This document shows, piece after piece, positions 58,701 through 64,000 of a stretch of DNA of 64,000 bases (its first letter is position 1; each line of letters opens with the position of its first letter). This DNA is from Sipunculus nudus (Eukaryota > Annelida > Sipuncula > Golfingiida > Sipunculidae): contig CM049318.1 of NCBI GenBank assembly GCA_026874595.1, positions 32,150,956-32,214,955 of the forward strand, in the 5' to 3' direction. Under the pieces are notes generated by a model. It searched no databases. It saw only the letters and a list, made by a program, of their open reading frames with translations, and was not told the DNA's origin. Both the position numbers and the translations under genes were made by a program.

Positions 58701-60448
58701 TACGAGATACTGCAATACTTGTTATAAAATCTTGTAGTACAAGTTGAATGCTACCTGATGCAAAAAACTAGATCACACTAGCTTTAAAACTGACAAAGTT
58801 AGAAAAATAAGACCCCTTATATTCGAATATCATGACTATTCCCCCAAAATTTGTAACCATGGTTACGGCAAATTTGAGTCAGCTACACACCAGATGACAG
58901 GCCTTGGAATGACGATTAAAATGAGCTATTGTTGAAGTAGATACGACTAATAGTCATAAAGATATGAAGAAAAAACCGTTTTGAGAATTTTTGACGACCT
59001 TGACCTTGACCTTTGACCTATTTTAACCAAAAAAAATAGGGCACCTAGAAATTTAATTCTCCATCATCTCTGAAAGTTTTAAGGTGATTGTGGCAAAATT
59101 GTGGCCAGGAGAGTGCAGACAAACAAACAGACAGACAAACAGACAGACAAACAGACATACGCAACTGAGCAACATGCTTGCCGAAATCGAAGATTTCCGG
59201 CAAGCAACAAACATACTTGTAAACAAACTGATGCCAGCAAAACCATAACCCCTGCCCCTTGGGGAGGTAATTATTATTTATTTATGGCAGATAATTTGAA
59301 AGATCTGATTAAAACTAGCAACCATTGAACATATAAGATCTATCCTTATTCATATTGAATATCCATGCTTTAGACTCACTGGCCTTCCAGGAATGGACCT
59401 CTAATTCCTGAAGGTGTAATTTTTTTAAAGGGCCGAAACAGCCGGCAGGGTGCCAGCAGTTTAGCCCACAGGCTAAACAGCCGGCAGGAAACATTGACCT
59501 TAGCATCAGTCTAGCCCACAGGCTAAACTGAAATGCATGCTCTATTTCAGAGTTTCAGTAGCCCATGGGCTAGACTGCCGGCATGGTTAATTTTCCCTGC
59601 TGGCTGTTTAGTCTGTGGACTAAACTGCTGGCTGTCCTGCCGGCTGTTTAGCCACTTACTAAATTTTTGCGATAATTTCACCTTCACAAATATTGCGAAT
59701 TTGAAAACCTCCTGAAGAAAAAGGCAACCACAGTATTATTACCGTTACTAGGTGTTAGCTTTCTTCAGTACATGTTGGATGTTTTCACATGGCCAGAATG
59801 GAATTAACTTGCAGGGGATGACATTTTAAGTGGCGATTTTACTTTTGTCATACATGAATATCATAAGCAGGTAGCTTGGGTACAAAAAATTATGCATTAT
59901 TCTCTTTCTGCAATGGTGCAAACTGTGGTTGGCAAGTTTGTTTTATGATACCTGTAGATAATCACAAAAGATCTGGTGGATAGGGGTAGTGGAAAGGACT
60001 ATTATATTTCAACTCATTTGATATTCCCTTGGTTCACCGTCCAATTATCAAGATTTTGAATACGGTACAAAATATTCATATATAATGATGTTGAACTTTT
60101 TTAATATCTTGTGATCGCGAAAACTGAAGCCTCGCGAAACACTAAAAAAAGTGGAAATCGTGAAATATTATTCCCGCGAAAATGAAGCCAACCACGGTAA
60201 GCATGGGTTGTAACATGGACAACATGGGCGATAATAGAGGATAGGCCTGTCAAAACAAGTTTAGGCTGTTCATATACCCGGCATAAACTATCAAACATCC
60301 AATGAAATTACCTGGTAAGTTATTAATCATATACATTATTGCCAAATGATTTAATTTATGATGCGTATGGAAAATATGCGCGACAAGGTAACTCACTTGT
60401 TCGCCTGCTTTTCTCGAAGTCTGCCGGAGTGTTCAGGCAACCCGCCAT
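31656..60448 (-). CDS. CCHCR1: CCHCR1-like coiled-coil alpha-helical rod protein; 20 linked exons plus a candidate start exon
   Basis: Twenty GT-AG exons from 56818 down to 31656 join in frame (2,538 nt, 845 residues plus stop). Recognised from segments close to vertebrate CCHCR1: RWREKVFALM, EKQLNEARREHAKA, LERDNNLLMATLRQEGLIS, and a C-terminal SLHSAIDDLKTL followed by an acidic tail. Almost all of it is heptad-rich coiled coil; N-terminal residues 1-105 and the part after about 735 look less ordered (Pro/Ser/Asp-rich). Known for the family: a centrosome/centriolar-satellite and P-body protein; human length is about 780 residues. A start exon at 60397-60448 (MAGCLNTPADFEKSRR) has a good start context and a GTGAGT donor but leaves phase 1, while the next seen exon starts phase 0. 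So either one more small exon is missing, or translation begins at an ATG inside the 56.8-kb exon. ATTAAA at 31403-31408 (read on -) is a possible poly-A signal. Confidence 0.92.
31990..32530. repeat. ~145-bp tandem repeat (family D) in a CCHCR1 intron
   Basis: ACCTTxCATCTTTCAxATATxxCTxACC recurs near 32152, 32289 and 32440, each followed by AAGGTCA-type text and a TTGTGGAxACATTTT phrase. Confidence 0.6.
32644..32926 (-). CDS. CCHCR1: CCHCR1 exon (ATLRQEGLISKFK...)
   Basis: 283 nt, acceptor TGCAG, donor GTGAGC. Starts ATLRQEGLISKFKAQR (human ATLQQEGLLSRYKQQR), then a Pro/Ser/Asp-rich segment with four or five degenerate ~15-residue repeats of the form LSxLPQD (DHSLSRLPQDAQ, DLSLSTLPQDEP), which is not known to me in vertebrate CCHCR1. 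Confidence 0.94.
33001..33500. repeat. Dispersed repeat (family G), copy 1
   Basis: The outer part (GTCCCCC..., CTGTCTGTCC, TTTCATTCAAATTTGG, GGTTGGGATTGGTTTGGAG) is the reverse complement of 63720-63965. The inner part (CCAAAATTATGACATGTGGA) matches 63570-63700 in direct orientation. Confidence 0.7.
34010..34220. repeat. Dispersed repeat, inverted relative at 53,820-53,965
   Basis: The reverse complement shares TATTTGCATCCTCATGGxGC, CCTTATAATxC and ATGTCAGAGGGCCGAT with 53820-53965. Confidence 0.65.
34679..34830 (-). CDS. CCHCR1: CCHCR1 exon (VSMRQMERRCERDKERW...)
   Basis: 152 nt, acceptor TTTCAG, donor GTAGAA. VVSMRQMERR and VRALERDNNLLM match human VVSLRQIQRR and LQELERDKNLML. Confidence 0.95.
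35266..35367 (-). CDS. CCHCR1: CCHCR1 exon (EKQLNEARREHAKA)
   Basis: 102 nt, acceptor TTACAG, donor GTAAGT. MEKQLNEARREHAKA is nearly the same as human TERRLNEARREHAKA, the clearest family match in the window. Confidence 0.96.
36574..36691 (-). CDS. CCHCR1: CCHCR1 exon (RCLELSERLEVAES...)
   Basis: 118 nt, acceptor TCCAG, donor GTACGG. Coiled coil (QVKELEQTVEQLKTDLIRQQ). Confidence 0.87.
37016..38877 (-). mobile_element. Family B element, inverted, in the CCHCR1 36.7-43.3 kb intron
   Basis: The right terminus (AACAAGGGACCCATGGGTCA) is at 37016 and the left terminus (CAGTCAGCTGAGCTAAAAA, with GGACGGACAGAC tract) at 38810-38877. In between, 38290-38800 matches the family B monomer. About 1.86 kb if both ends belong together. 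Confidence 0.6.
38883..38955 (-). repeat. tRNA-like SINE fragment
   Basis: On the - strand, GTGGTCTAGGGTTAGTGC resembles a Pol III A box, and the T-arm-like GAGTTTGAAACTC (38893-38905) a B box, about 30 bases apart. No good acceptor stem, so a SINE or tRNA-derived fragment rather than a tRNA gene. Confidence 0.45.
39091..43135 (-). mobile_element. Family A tandem-core array, ~9 monomers of ~337 bp
   Basis: The right terminus is at 39091-39126 and left termini at 40253-40296, 40785-40813 and 43098-43135, so elements are compound or nested. Monomer marks (ACAGGTGGCGCCAC or variants) occur near 39945, 40311, 40648, 41064, 41400, 41737, 42081, 42431 and 42769; most spacings are 336-350. Two monomers (41520-41810 and 41890-42160) are almost identical, so recently copied. 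It sits in one CCHCR1 intron. Confidence 0.82.
43336..43406 (-). CDS. CCHCR1: CCHCR1 exon (EDQVTSLKQQVEEK...)
   Basis: 71 nt, acceptor TTACAG, donor GTAACT. Coiled coil; its donor is about 200 bases from the left end of the 4-kb tandem array in the next intron. Confidence 0.87.
44441..44565 (-). CDS. CCHCR1: CCHCR1 exon (LLEQMRCELEQV...)
   Basis: 125 nt, acceptor CATAG, donor GTAAGT. ELEQVSRERNQLIAQIKEDA parallels human LQQLREERNRLDAELQ. Confidence 0.9.
44907..44997 (-). CDS. CCHCR1: CCHCR1 exon (QFARKEALLRL...)
   Basis: 91 nt, acceptor GACAG, donor GTAAGA. The QFARKEALLRLAH part corresponds to the human IARKLALAQL; it ends in a polar, Gln/Ser-rich linker. Confidence 0.87.
45080..45470 (-). 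repeat. Family C tandem repeat, inverted
   Basis: GGTGACCTCTGACCTCATTA and AAATATxxAT recur at ~45131 and ~45290, with a GGACAGACGGATG tract near 45432. Reverse-complement relative of 18.4-18.9 kb. Confidence 0.65.
45711..45823 (-). CDS. CCHCR1: CCHCR1 exon (MFDNYQAIESQV...)
   Basis: 113 nt, acceptor GACAG, donor GTCAGT. Encodes QVSEAMKRLRTYSQRLLYAK and MEVLQ, matching the human LNNRLSYAVRKVHTIRGL region in position. Confidence 0.88.
46287..46623 (-). mobile_element. tRNA-derived SINE, copy 1
   Basis: On the - strand it begins GGAGCATGATGGCGTAATGG with an A-box-like TGGCGTAATGGTTAAG and a B-box-like GGGTTTGCGTCCC (46558-46572), then a conserved body and a tail ending near TGATATCAGACT. It matches the + strand copy at 53053-53350 over its whole length. 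Located 36 bases from a CCHCR1 donor. Confidence 0.75.
46659..46765 (-). CDS. CCHCR1: CCHCR1 exon (MLQVELNRAQDL...)
   Basis: 107 nt, acceptor TTTCAG, donor GTAAGT. VELNRAQDLSQHLDKQAQAD aligns with human LELSRAQEARRRWQQQ. Its donor lies 36 bases from the head of a SINE. Confidence 0.92.
47410..47520 (-). CDS. CCHCR1: CCHCR1 exon (MSHLDDQLSSAQ...)
   Basis: 111 nt, phase 0 both sides, acceptor CCACAG, donor GTAGGG. Coiled coil, residues 392-428. Confidence 0.9.
48334..48421 (-). CDS. CCHCR1: CCHCR1 exon (WREKVFALMIQQK...)
   Basis: 88 nt, acceptor ACTAG, donor GTAGGA. RWREKVFALM is nearly identical to the vertebrate protein and is the best anchor of the family. Confidence 0.94.
48877..50125. 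mobile_element. Tandem-core element (family E) with inverted ends
   Basis: Ends TGTATCCGCCAAAA and TTTTGGCGGATACA are inverse matches. Inside are a 92-bp duplication (GAAGTGAGGCATGGATTGAG at 48907 and 48999) and about three ~278-bp monomers (ATCCAGAAAGTTATCC-type marks at ~49103, 49379, 49660) with GGTGGCGCCACC motifs. Several 65-113-codon ORFs here are chance frames in the repeat. Confidence 0.78.
50216..50262 (-). CDS. CCHCR1: CCHCR1 exon (GKEQNITDDHKVLLT)
   Basis: 47 nt, acceptor TTTCAG, donor GTAACA. It lies 90 bases below the right end of the 278-bp-period repeat element. The spliced product leads directly into RWREKVFALM of the next exon. Confidence 0.88.
50846..50953 (-). CDS. CCHCR1: CCHCR1 exon (EIESEKQGLLENIDL...)
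   Basis: 108 nt, phase 0 both sides, acceptor TTTTTAG, donor GTAATG. LLENIDLIQVKLSAQNEILT followed by LQEKEL parallels the human LQVRVQSLTHILALQEEEL segment. Confidence 0.9.
51983..52118 (-). CDS. CCHCR1: CCHCR1 exon (EQEDLVRAKDEELQQL...)
   Basis: 136 nt, acceptor CTTCAG, donor GTAAAA. Coiled coil ending SSDAWRAEVDCLTEKLQ, comparable with the human segment around SQTWELERQKLLETMQ. Confidence 0.88.
52795..52982 (-). CDS. CCHCR1: CCHCR1 exon (FQRLCQTQEQ...)
   Basis: 188 nt, donor GTAAGA. Encodes a long uninterrupted coiled coil (RLCQTQEQQQEEAEETVSGL and on, residues 203-264). A second in-frame CAG six bases in is an alternative acceptor. Confidence 0.87.
53053..53350 (+). mobile_element. tRNA-derived SINE, copy 2
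   Basis: Same family as 46287-46623, opposite strand: GGCATGATTGCACAATAAAT, AAGGTTGTGGGT, AAATCTTTACCA, TGCGCTCTCT, AGTGAATGG, then GTGTAAAGTCxGATGAGxCT near the end. Confidence 0.75.
53552..54240. repeat. Mixed repeats: hairpin, dispersed repeat, CAGTGTATTTG triplet
   Basis: 53552-53600 is an inverted repeat (CACGACTCAGT / ACTGAGTCGTG). 53820-53965 is the inverse of 34010-34220. 54005-54150 has ends GCCCAGCCACACC and GGTGTGGACACC and a GCGCCGCACAGTGCGGCGC palindrome. 54149-54181 is CAGTGTATTTG three times in a row. Confidence 0.6.
54549..54803 (-). CDS. CCHCR1: CCHCR1 exon (QCVQAQALTQ...)
   Basis: 255 nt, phase 0 both sides, donor GTAGTA. Encodes a Ser-rich lead, then coiled coil (QIAKLESQLEFRSLEKHLQV). 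A tandem CAGCAG acceptor allows a 3-nt shorter form starting at 54800 (loss of one Gln). Confidence 0.85.
55471..55602. repeat. 66-bp tandem duplication, two near-identical copies
   Basis: TTGCCCCAACAGTCTAATGT starts at 55471 and 55537; the copies differ at only a few bases. The period is a multiple of three and both copies are open on the - strand. Confidence 0.85.
55713..55746 (-). CDS. CCHCR1: CCHCR1 exon (34-nt micro-exon)
   Basis: Acceptor TTTTACAG, donor GTGGGG. Encodes DAMQASESRIQ plus one base. Both phases match neighbours. The frame also runs open through the donor for over 100 codons (see findings). Confidence 0.75.
56206..56356 (-). CDS. CCHCR1: CCHCR1 exon (visible exon 2)
   Basis: 151 nt, acceptor CCAG, donor GTAAGA. 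Encodes NEDCQPQLLPPSVFTGLTGV, then the first coiled-coil heptads (LSELSKAKDEVLQLRLENQR). Residues 56-105 of the linked part. Confidence 0.82.
56653..56818 (-). CDS. CCHCR1: CCHCR1 N-terminal exon (FKTMRTYSLF...)
   Basis: A pyrimidine tract and CAG acceptor (56819-56821) precede an open frame encoding FKTMRTYSLFCSDILQPVDE, then an Asp/Met-rich stretch (ARYSDDVIMDMTHKRD). Donor GTGAGA at 56652. Its one leftover base joins exactly to the two-base start of the next exon (giving Lys). No match to vertebrate N-termini is recognised; an internal ATG here could be the real start. Other acceptor option: 56823-56824. Confidence 0.62.
57200..58700. repeat. ~330-bp tandem array (family F), four copies
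   Basis: GCGCCCxCTAGxxGxCxTAT marks occur at 57558, 57888, 58219 and 58545 (spacing 330, 331, 326). Each unit also has GACAAAGTGAC and GGTTATGGAGAAxACTCA. Left flank at 57224-57245 carries GCTTGCCGGAAATCGG. Confidence 0.82.
59100..59210. repeat. ACAGACAA tract and hairpin, probable right end of family F
   Basis: A (ACAGACAA)n stretch at 59120-59155 is followed by a 30-base near-perfect palindrome (GCTTGCCGAAATC / GATTTCCGGCAAGC) at 59174-59203, the same stem as at 57227. Confidence 0.7.
59430..59655. repeat. Clustered inverted and direct repeats (GCCGGCAG / TTTAGCCCACAGGCTAAAC)
   Basis: Four or more small hairpins of the form TTTAGCC-xxxxx-GGCTAAA (59460, 59510, 59565, 59608) alternate with GCCGGCAG or its complement. 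Confidence 0.75.
60397..60448 (-). CDS. CCHCR1: Candidate CCHCR1 first coding exon
   Basis: ATG at 60448 in context CAAATGG begins MAGCLNTPADFEKSRRT, and the exon ends at a consensus donor GTGAGT (60396-60391). It sits in the most CpG-rich short stretch of the area. The same frame is open upstream (to 60541), so an earlier ATG is possible. The junction to the next exon does not close in phase, so membership in CCHCR1 is inferred from position only. Confidence 0.45.
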
Positions 60449-61035
60449 TTGTAAACAACGAATCGGCAAGGCGAATAGACTTGTACCCTGCCTACATAAT
60501 GGAATTCGCGACGGGCAATGTTCTCCCGGGCCAGGGGTCAAGTCAACTTCGTTTGAATAGAAGACTTCCTTACAGGTGCACCAAAGTCAAATTTAAGCAT
60601 ATATTCAAAGGTCCCGGTTTTTTTAGCTAAGTTAGTCAGTTACCTCAATATATGATAATTCCAGGAATTAAGATTTTTATTAATGAATGTTAATTCTAAG
60701 ATTACGATATATTAATTGTGATAATTATGTATATAGACATATATTAATCTTAAAAATTAATATCTATAGGTTACAGTACTGGACAGATGTCCATTAGCTC
60801 TGTTGCCTATATTTTGTTGGTATTTTTATCAAATAGAAAGTTAAAAAATTAAAAGGTTACTCAATTAAAAGTTTCATCTGAAACAGATAATTTGCATATA
60901 ATTTATGATCAAAGAGGGAAAATAAGCTCATTGGAGGAAATAGTAGACTAACTAAAATGTTCAGTTAAATTTGGAGTTAATTATTATCTCTTTCGTGTTT
61001 TTATAGTATTTTTTCCATAATATATGCGGCAACTA
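60449..61035. promoter_or_regulatory. Likely CCHCR1 promoter region and upstream intergenic DNA
   Basis: 60449-60610 is unusually rich in CpG for this window and lies just above the candidate start exon. No TATA box is evident. 60620-61035 is AT-rich with nothing recognised. Confidence 0.35.
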
Positions 61036-61039
61036 ATCA

Positions 61040-61340
61040 CAGGCGCTTGAATTGCTATTAGTGTAGATTTCGGTTAAATTGGGTTTTTTTTCTGGGTCAT
61101 TTCCTTATAACTATTACTTATCTGACAGTTACCTAGCGTTTTTCTCACTATATGGTCCATCTGTTTATTATTTACTTAATATTTGAGACACATATTAAGC
61201 AAATAATAAAAAGAGGACAATATATAGTGTGAAAAATGTCACTAGGAAAATGTCAGAGAAGTAATAGTTATAAGGAAATGACCCAGAAAAGTAAAAACAA
61301 AATTAACCGAAATCTACACTAATAGCAATTCAAGCGCCTG
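61040..61340. mobile_element. 301-bp near-palindromic element
   Basis: Starts CAGGCGCTTGAATTGCTATT and ends with its exact reverse complement. Arms of about 145 bp (GTGTAGATTTCGGTTAA, GGGTCATTTCCTTATAACTA) fold back with few mismatches around a centre near 61190. Non-coding MITE. Confidence 0.88.
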
Positions 61341-61833
61341 CATGTGATCTATTGAAGTTTCTAATTTAAATAAATATATATGGGTAAATTTTTTTTAATT
61401 GGAACATGATTAAAAGGGCGCGCATTTAACCTAAGCTTGCTTCGGAAAGGTAGGCTTTGTTGCTATAGCTTTATTATATTTATCGGACCACTTGTATTTT
61501 TATTCTCATGCATTCTACAAAAGATATATATATATATAGGCCTGTATACAGGCGAACACGTGGGCCTACGGGGCAATGGTAGGAGAAAATCAAGGGTACC
61601 TATTCACATATAACAGACATTTCAAATACACAGGAAATATATTGTTTTCTCCTAAAAATTTATAATATCTATCAAATTTTTAGTTCAAACAAAAGTTTGG
61701 AATGACAATCACCTTGGGTGACCATGCGTGCATGCACTGGTGCATAACATAAACAGTGTTCACGCCACCCAGTGCATCCATGCAAGGCCTTTCCGCTCAT
61801 TCTCAACAATCAAGATTTTTAAGCTTTGAACCG

Positions 61834-62055
61834 ATGAATCTTCTATATGTTCTATTTTTTATTGTTTCTTTTTCTCTTTTTGGAGTTGGTGCGCATGGGC
61901 AGGATCGGGCCATTGCTCAGTCTTGTTATGGTAAACAGACACGTGGACTGTGTTTACTCACACACATAACTTTAACAACGTATAACGCAGTTCTATGTAC
62001 AGGAACTGCAGATGATAAGCCCTTGTGCACAGATGGGTTTTCTGTGAAACTTTAG
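61834..62055 (+). CDS. Candidate 73-residue secreted peptide ORF
   Basis: ATG at 61834 (context ACCGATGA) opens MNLLYVLFFIVSFSLFGVGA, a good signal peptide with likely cleavage after GAHG. The mature part has four cysteines (SCYGKQ, GLCLL, VLCTG, PLCTDG) and ends FSVKL, TAG. The frame is open upstream to 61756. No intron or relative recognised; single-exon chance ORF cannot be excluded. Confidence 0.28.
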   Translation: MNLLYVLFFIVSFSLFGVGAHGQDRAIAQSCYGKQTRGLCLLTHITLTTYNAVLCTGTADDKPLCTDGFSVKL

Positions 62056-62256
62056 TATTCAGTCGAAATGCACCAATTTTATAGCGTGAGATAAAACACT
62101 TATTGTTGCTAATGTTTACAAATGTTTATGTACCTTTGAGAAGTTAAGGAATAAGTGACATATCCTTATAAAGTTACAGGCTGAATTCATCCATATAGTA
62201 AAACACATAGGTCTAAATGTAGCGAGATTATGTATATGAAATGTATTTTTTTTAAA

Positions 62257-62261
<5 letters not shown>

Positions 62262-62293
<32 letters not shown>
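62262..62293. repeat. (AT)n microsatellite
   Basis: About 16 AT units. Confidence 0.9.
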
Positions 62294-62295
<2 letters not shown>

Positions 62296-62962
62296 AACTT
62301 ATTTATTTTACATGGATTGTACAAATAGTTAATCGAGGCACTCTCCATGGCTCCGGTGATGGCGTTCGGTACAATTAACAATGAAGAATAAAACTTTCTT
62401 TCCTCGTAACGTTTTTTGTTAAAGTCTGCGGAACATTTTTTTATAATTACGTGTATACATGGCCCGTAAACCTTGAAACATGCTTCGAATTCGATGTTTT
62501 TCTAAGAATGAGTAGTATTTCTGTGATGAGGAAAACTTCCGTTTCTGAAGATATATTATAGATCTCCTTTATAAAGATACCATATTTTTTATACATATTT
62601 GTTGAGAGCTGTACCAATCCCAACTTTATCTGATGAATTCATTATTTCAGTGAATTTTGCAAGCTGAAATTGTGCAGGGCATATTTTAGTGTGAAGCTGA
62701 CCCCTATTTGTACACGCAGTTATAAGTGGAAATGCGCAGTTGAAATTCTGGATTTGTCAGTGTAGTTCAAAACTTAATTTTAATCCCGTCACAGCCTAAA
62801 TAACTCATTTGTGCCCATGCAATTCGCTCTGGTATAAGTTGTACAAATTTTGTTATATTTCCGTAATAATTATATATATTTTGCCGTATTTTCATTCACA
62901 TGCACTTCATTCACAAAATTCATATTCTATATACAGGCTTGGGACTGATAAATGGTTGAGCT

Positions 62963-63270
62963 TTAAGGGGGGTTTCCATGTGCGCGTATATGCGTATAGA
63001 TATGTACTTATATATGCGTGAAAATCGCTCATATGATTTTGTAACTGAGGTATTTTCATGTTATATGCGTAGGCCCTATGCATGTGCGTATATATGCGTG
63101 AACATCGCCACAGGAGCGGTTTTCACGCAAAGGGTCCGCGTGAACTCAGGGATTTAGGGTAAAATGACGTCAATTCGCCTTCTTTTTGGGGAAGGTCTGC
63201 TTGATCCACTGTACAAACATATACGTCTGCCAGTCCACGCATATACGCGCACAAGGAAACCGACCTTTAT
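62963..63270. mobile_element. ~308-bp inverted-repeat element (GTGCGCGTATATGCG ends)
   Basis: Left end TTTCCATGTGCGCGTATATG pairs with the right end CATATACGCGCACAAGGAAA; the internal parts repeat GCGTATATATGCGTGAA. No coding capacity. Confidence 0.7.
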
Positions 63271-63539
63271 AGATAAAAATGTTTCCGCCGTTTAAGTAAA
63301 ATGTCTCTGATGACCCTGACTTGCCCTTCAACAACGCTACACATATTGTTGGACCCTTTAGAGGAGGCATATTTTACGCTAACGGGGAACGGCTGAATAG
63401 AAGTGAATTCCTTAAAAAATACGCTGAAATATAGCATAAATCTCATTCTACCTAGGCCTATACAGGTTTGAATTTCACCCTGATGCTTACATGCTAAAAA
63501 ATATAGGAAAACAAGCAAATTCGGGGTATCCCCGCTTTG

Positions 63540-63970
63540 GGATCTTGTTGTCTTTCATGCCTGATAAGCAACCAAAATTATGACATGTGGAGAAAATCTC
63601 GAGGGCACAACTTAATAAAAACTTGAAACAGATGCACTATGTCACGTGGAGACATCTGCAGGGGAACATAAAAAGTAAAACACTCTTAGAACCTTGACCA
63701 TAATTTTATAATTTTGTTGTCGAGCTGGAGAGAAATATTTTCAGGTAGACACTCCAAAACCAATCCCAACCGAGGTATGCATGAGAGCAATCACTGATCC
63801 AAATTTGAATGAAATCGGATAATATTTAGAAAAGTTATTGCATGAAAACGAAATAAAAAACTGACGGACGGACAGACAGACAGCTAGACAGACGGACAGT
63901 TAGACAACTATTAGCTAGACAGACAAACCTAAATCAATGCCCCCGCATCCGCGGAGCGGTGGACAAAAAG
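63540..63970. repeat. Dispersed repeat (family G), copy 2
   Basis: See 33001-33500. It ends in a GACGGACGGACAGACAGACA tract and a CCCCCGCATCCGCGGAGCGG stem at 63940-63960. Confidence 0.7.
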
Positions 63971-64000
63971 TCTATGAACAAAATGACACGTTACCTAGCT

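Overview
This window is animal nuclear DNA, AT-rich and packed with repeats. The genes have spliced GT-AG exons, tRNA-derived SINEs, a LINE tail, a decayed Ty3/Gypsy element, many short inverted-repeat DNA elements and several families of tandem-repeat-bearing elements with CCGTCCGT-rich ends. That repeat style, together with an animal alpha-aspartyl dipeptidase, suggests a lophotrochozoan and most likely a mollusc (possibly a bivalve). The species is not determined. No prokaryotic features, CRISPR arrays or rRNA were seen.

Two complete or nearly complete protein genes can be read by joining exons, and every internal junction keeps frame. (1) On the + strand, 16,806-29,500, eight coding exons encode a 254-residue alpha-aspartyl dipeptidase (peptidase E, MEROPS family S51) with the Ser-Asp-His triad intact. 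(2) On the - strand, from 56,818 down to 31,656, twenty exons give 845 residues of a CCHCR1-like coiled-coil centrosomal protein. A likely start exon lies at 60,397-60,448, but the link between the two parts is not resolved. The genes converge tail to tail, with about 2.2 kb between their stop codons. Two further small candidates are a membrane-protein exon (1,010-1,151, - strand) and a 73-residue secreted-type ORF (61,834-62,055, + strand).

Layout: 1-9.4 kb holds short inverted-repeat elements, a LINE 3' fragment and long AT/GT microsatellites. 9.8-14.9 kb is a broken Gypsy element (gag, RNase H and integrase remnants, no reverse-transcriptase core), itself split by a 337-bp tandem array. 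16.0-16.6 kb is an inverted-repeat element just upstream of the dipeptidase. The 7.8-kb fifth intron of the dipeptidase is almost entirely repeats, including a 2.57-kb direct duplication. The CCHCR1 introns carry a 4-kb, nine-copy 337-bp array (39.1-43.1 kb), a 278-bp-period element with TIRs (48.9-50.1 kb), a 330-bp-period array (57.2-58.7 kb) and two copies of one SINE. 60.6-64 kb is intergenic with two short inverted-repeat elements.

The two genes have no evident shared pathway. The most notable non-genic signal is a family of elements that share the same two hairpin-like ends but carry unrelated tandem-repeat cores, which resembles Helentron-associated (HINE-like) elements.
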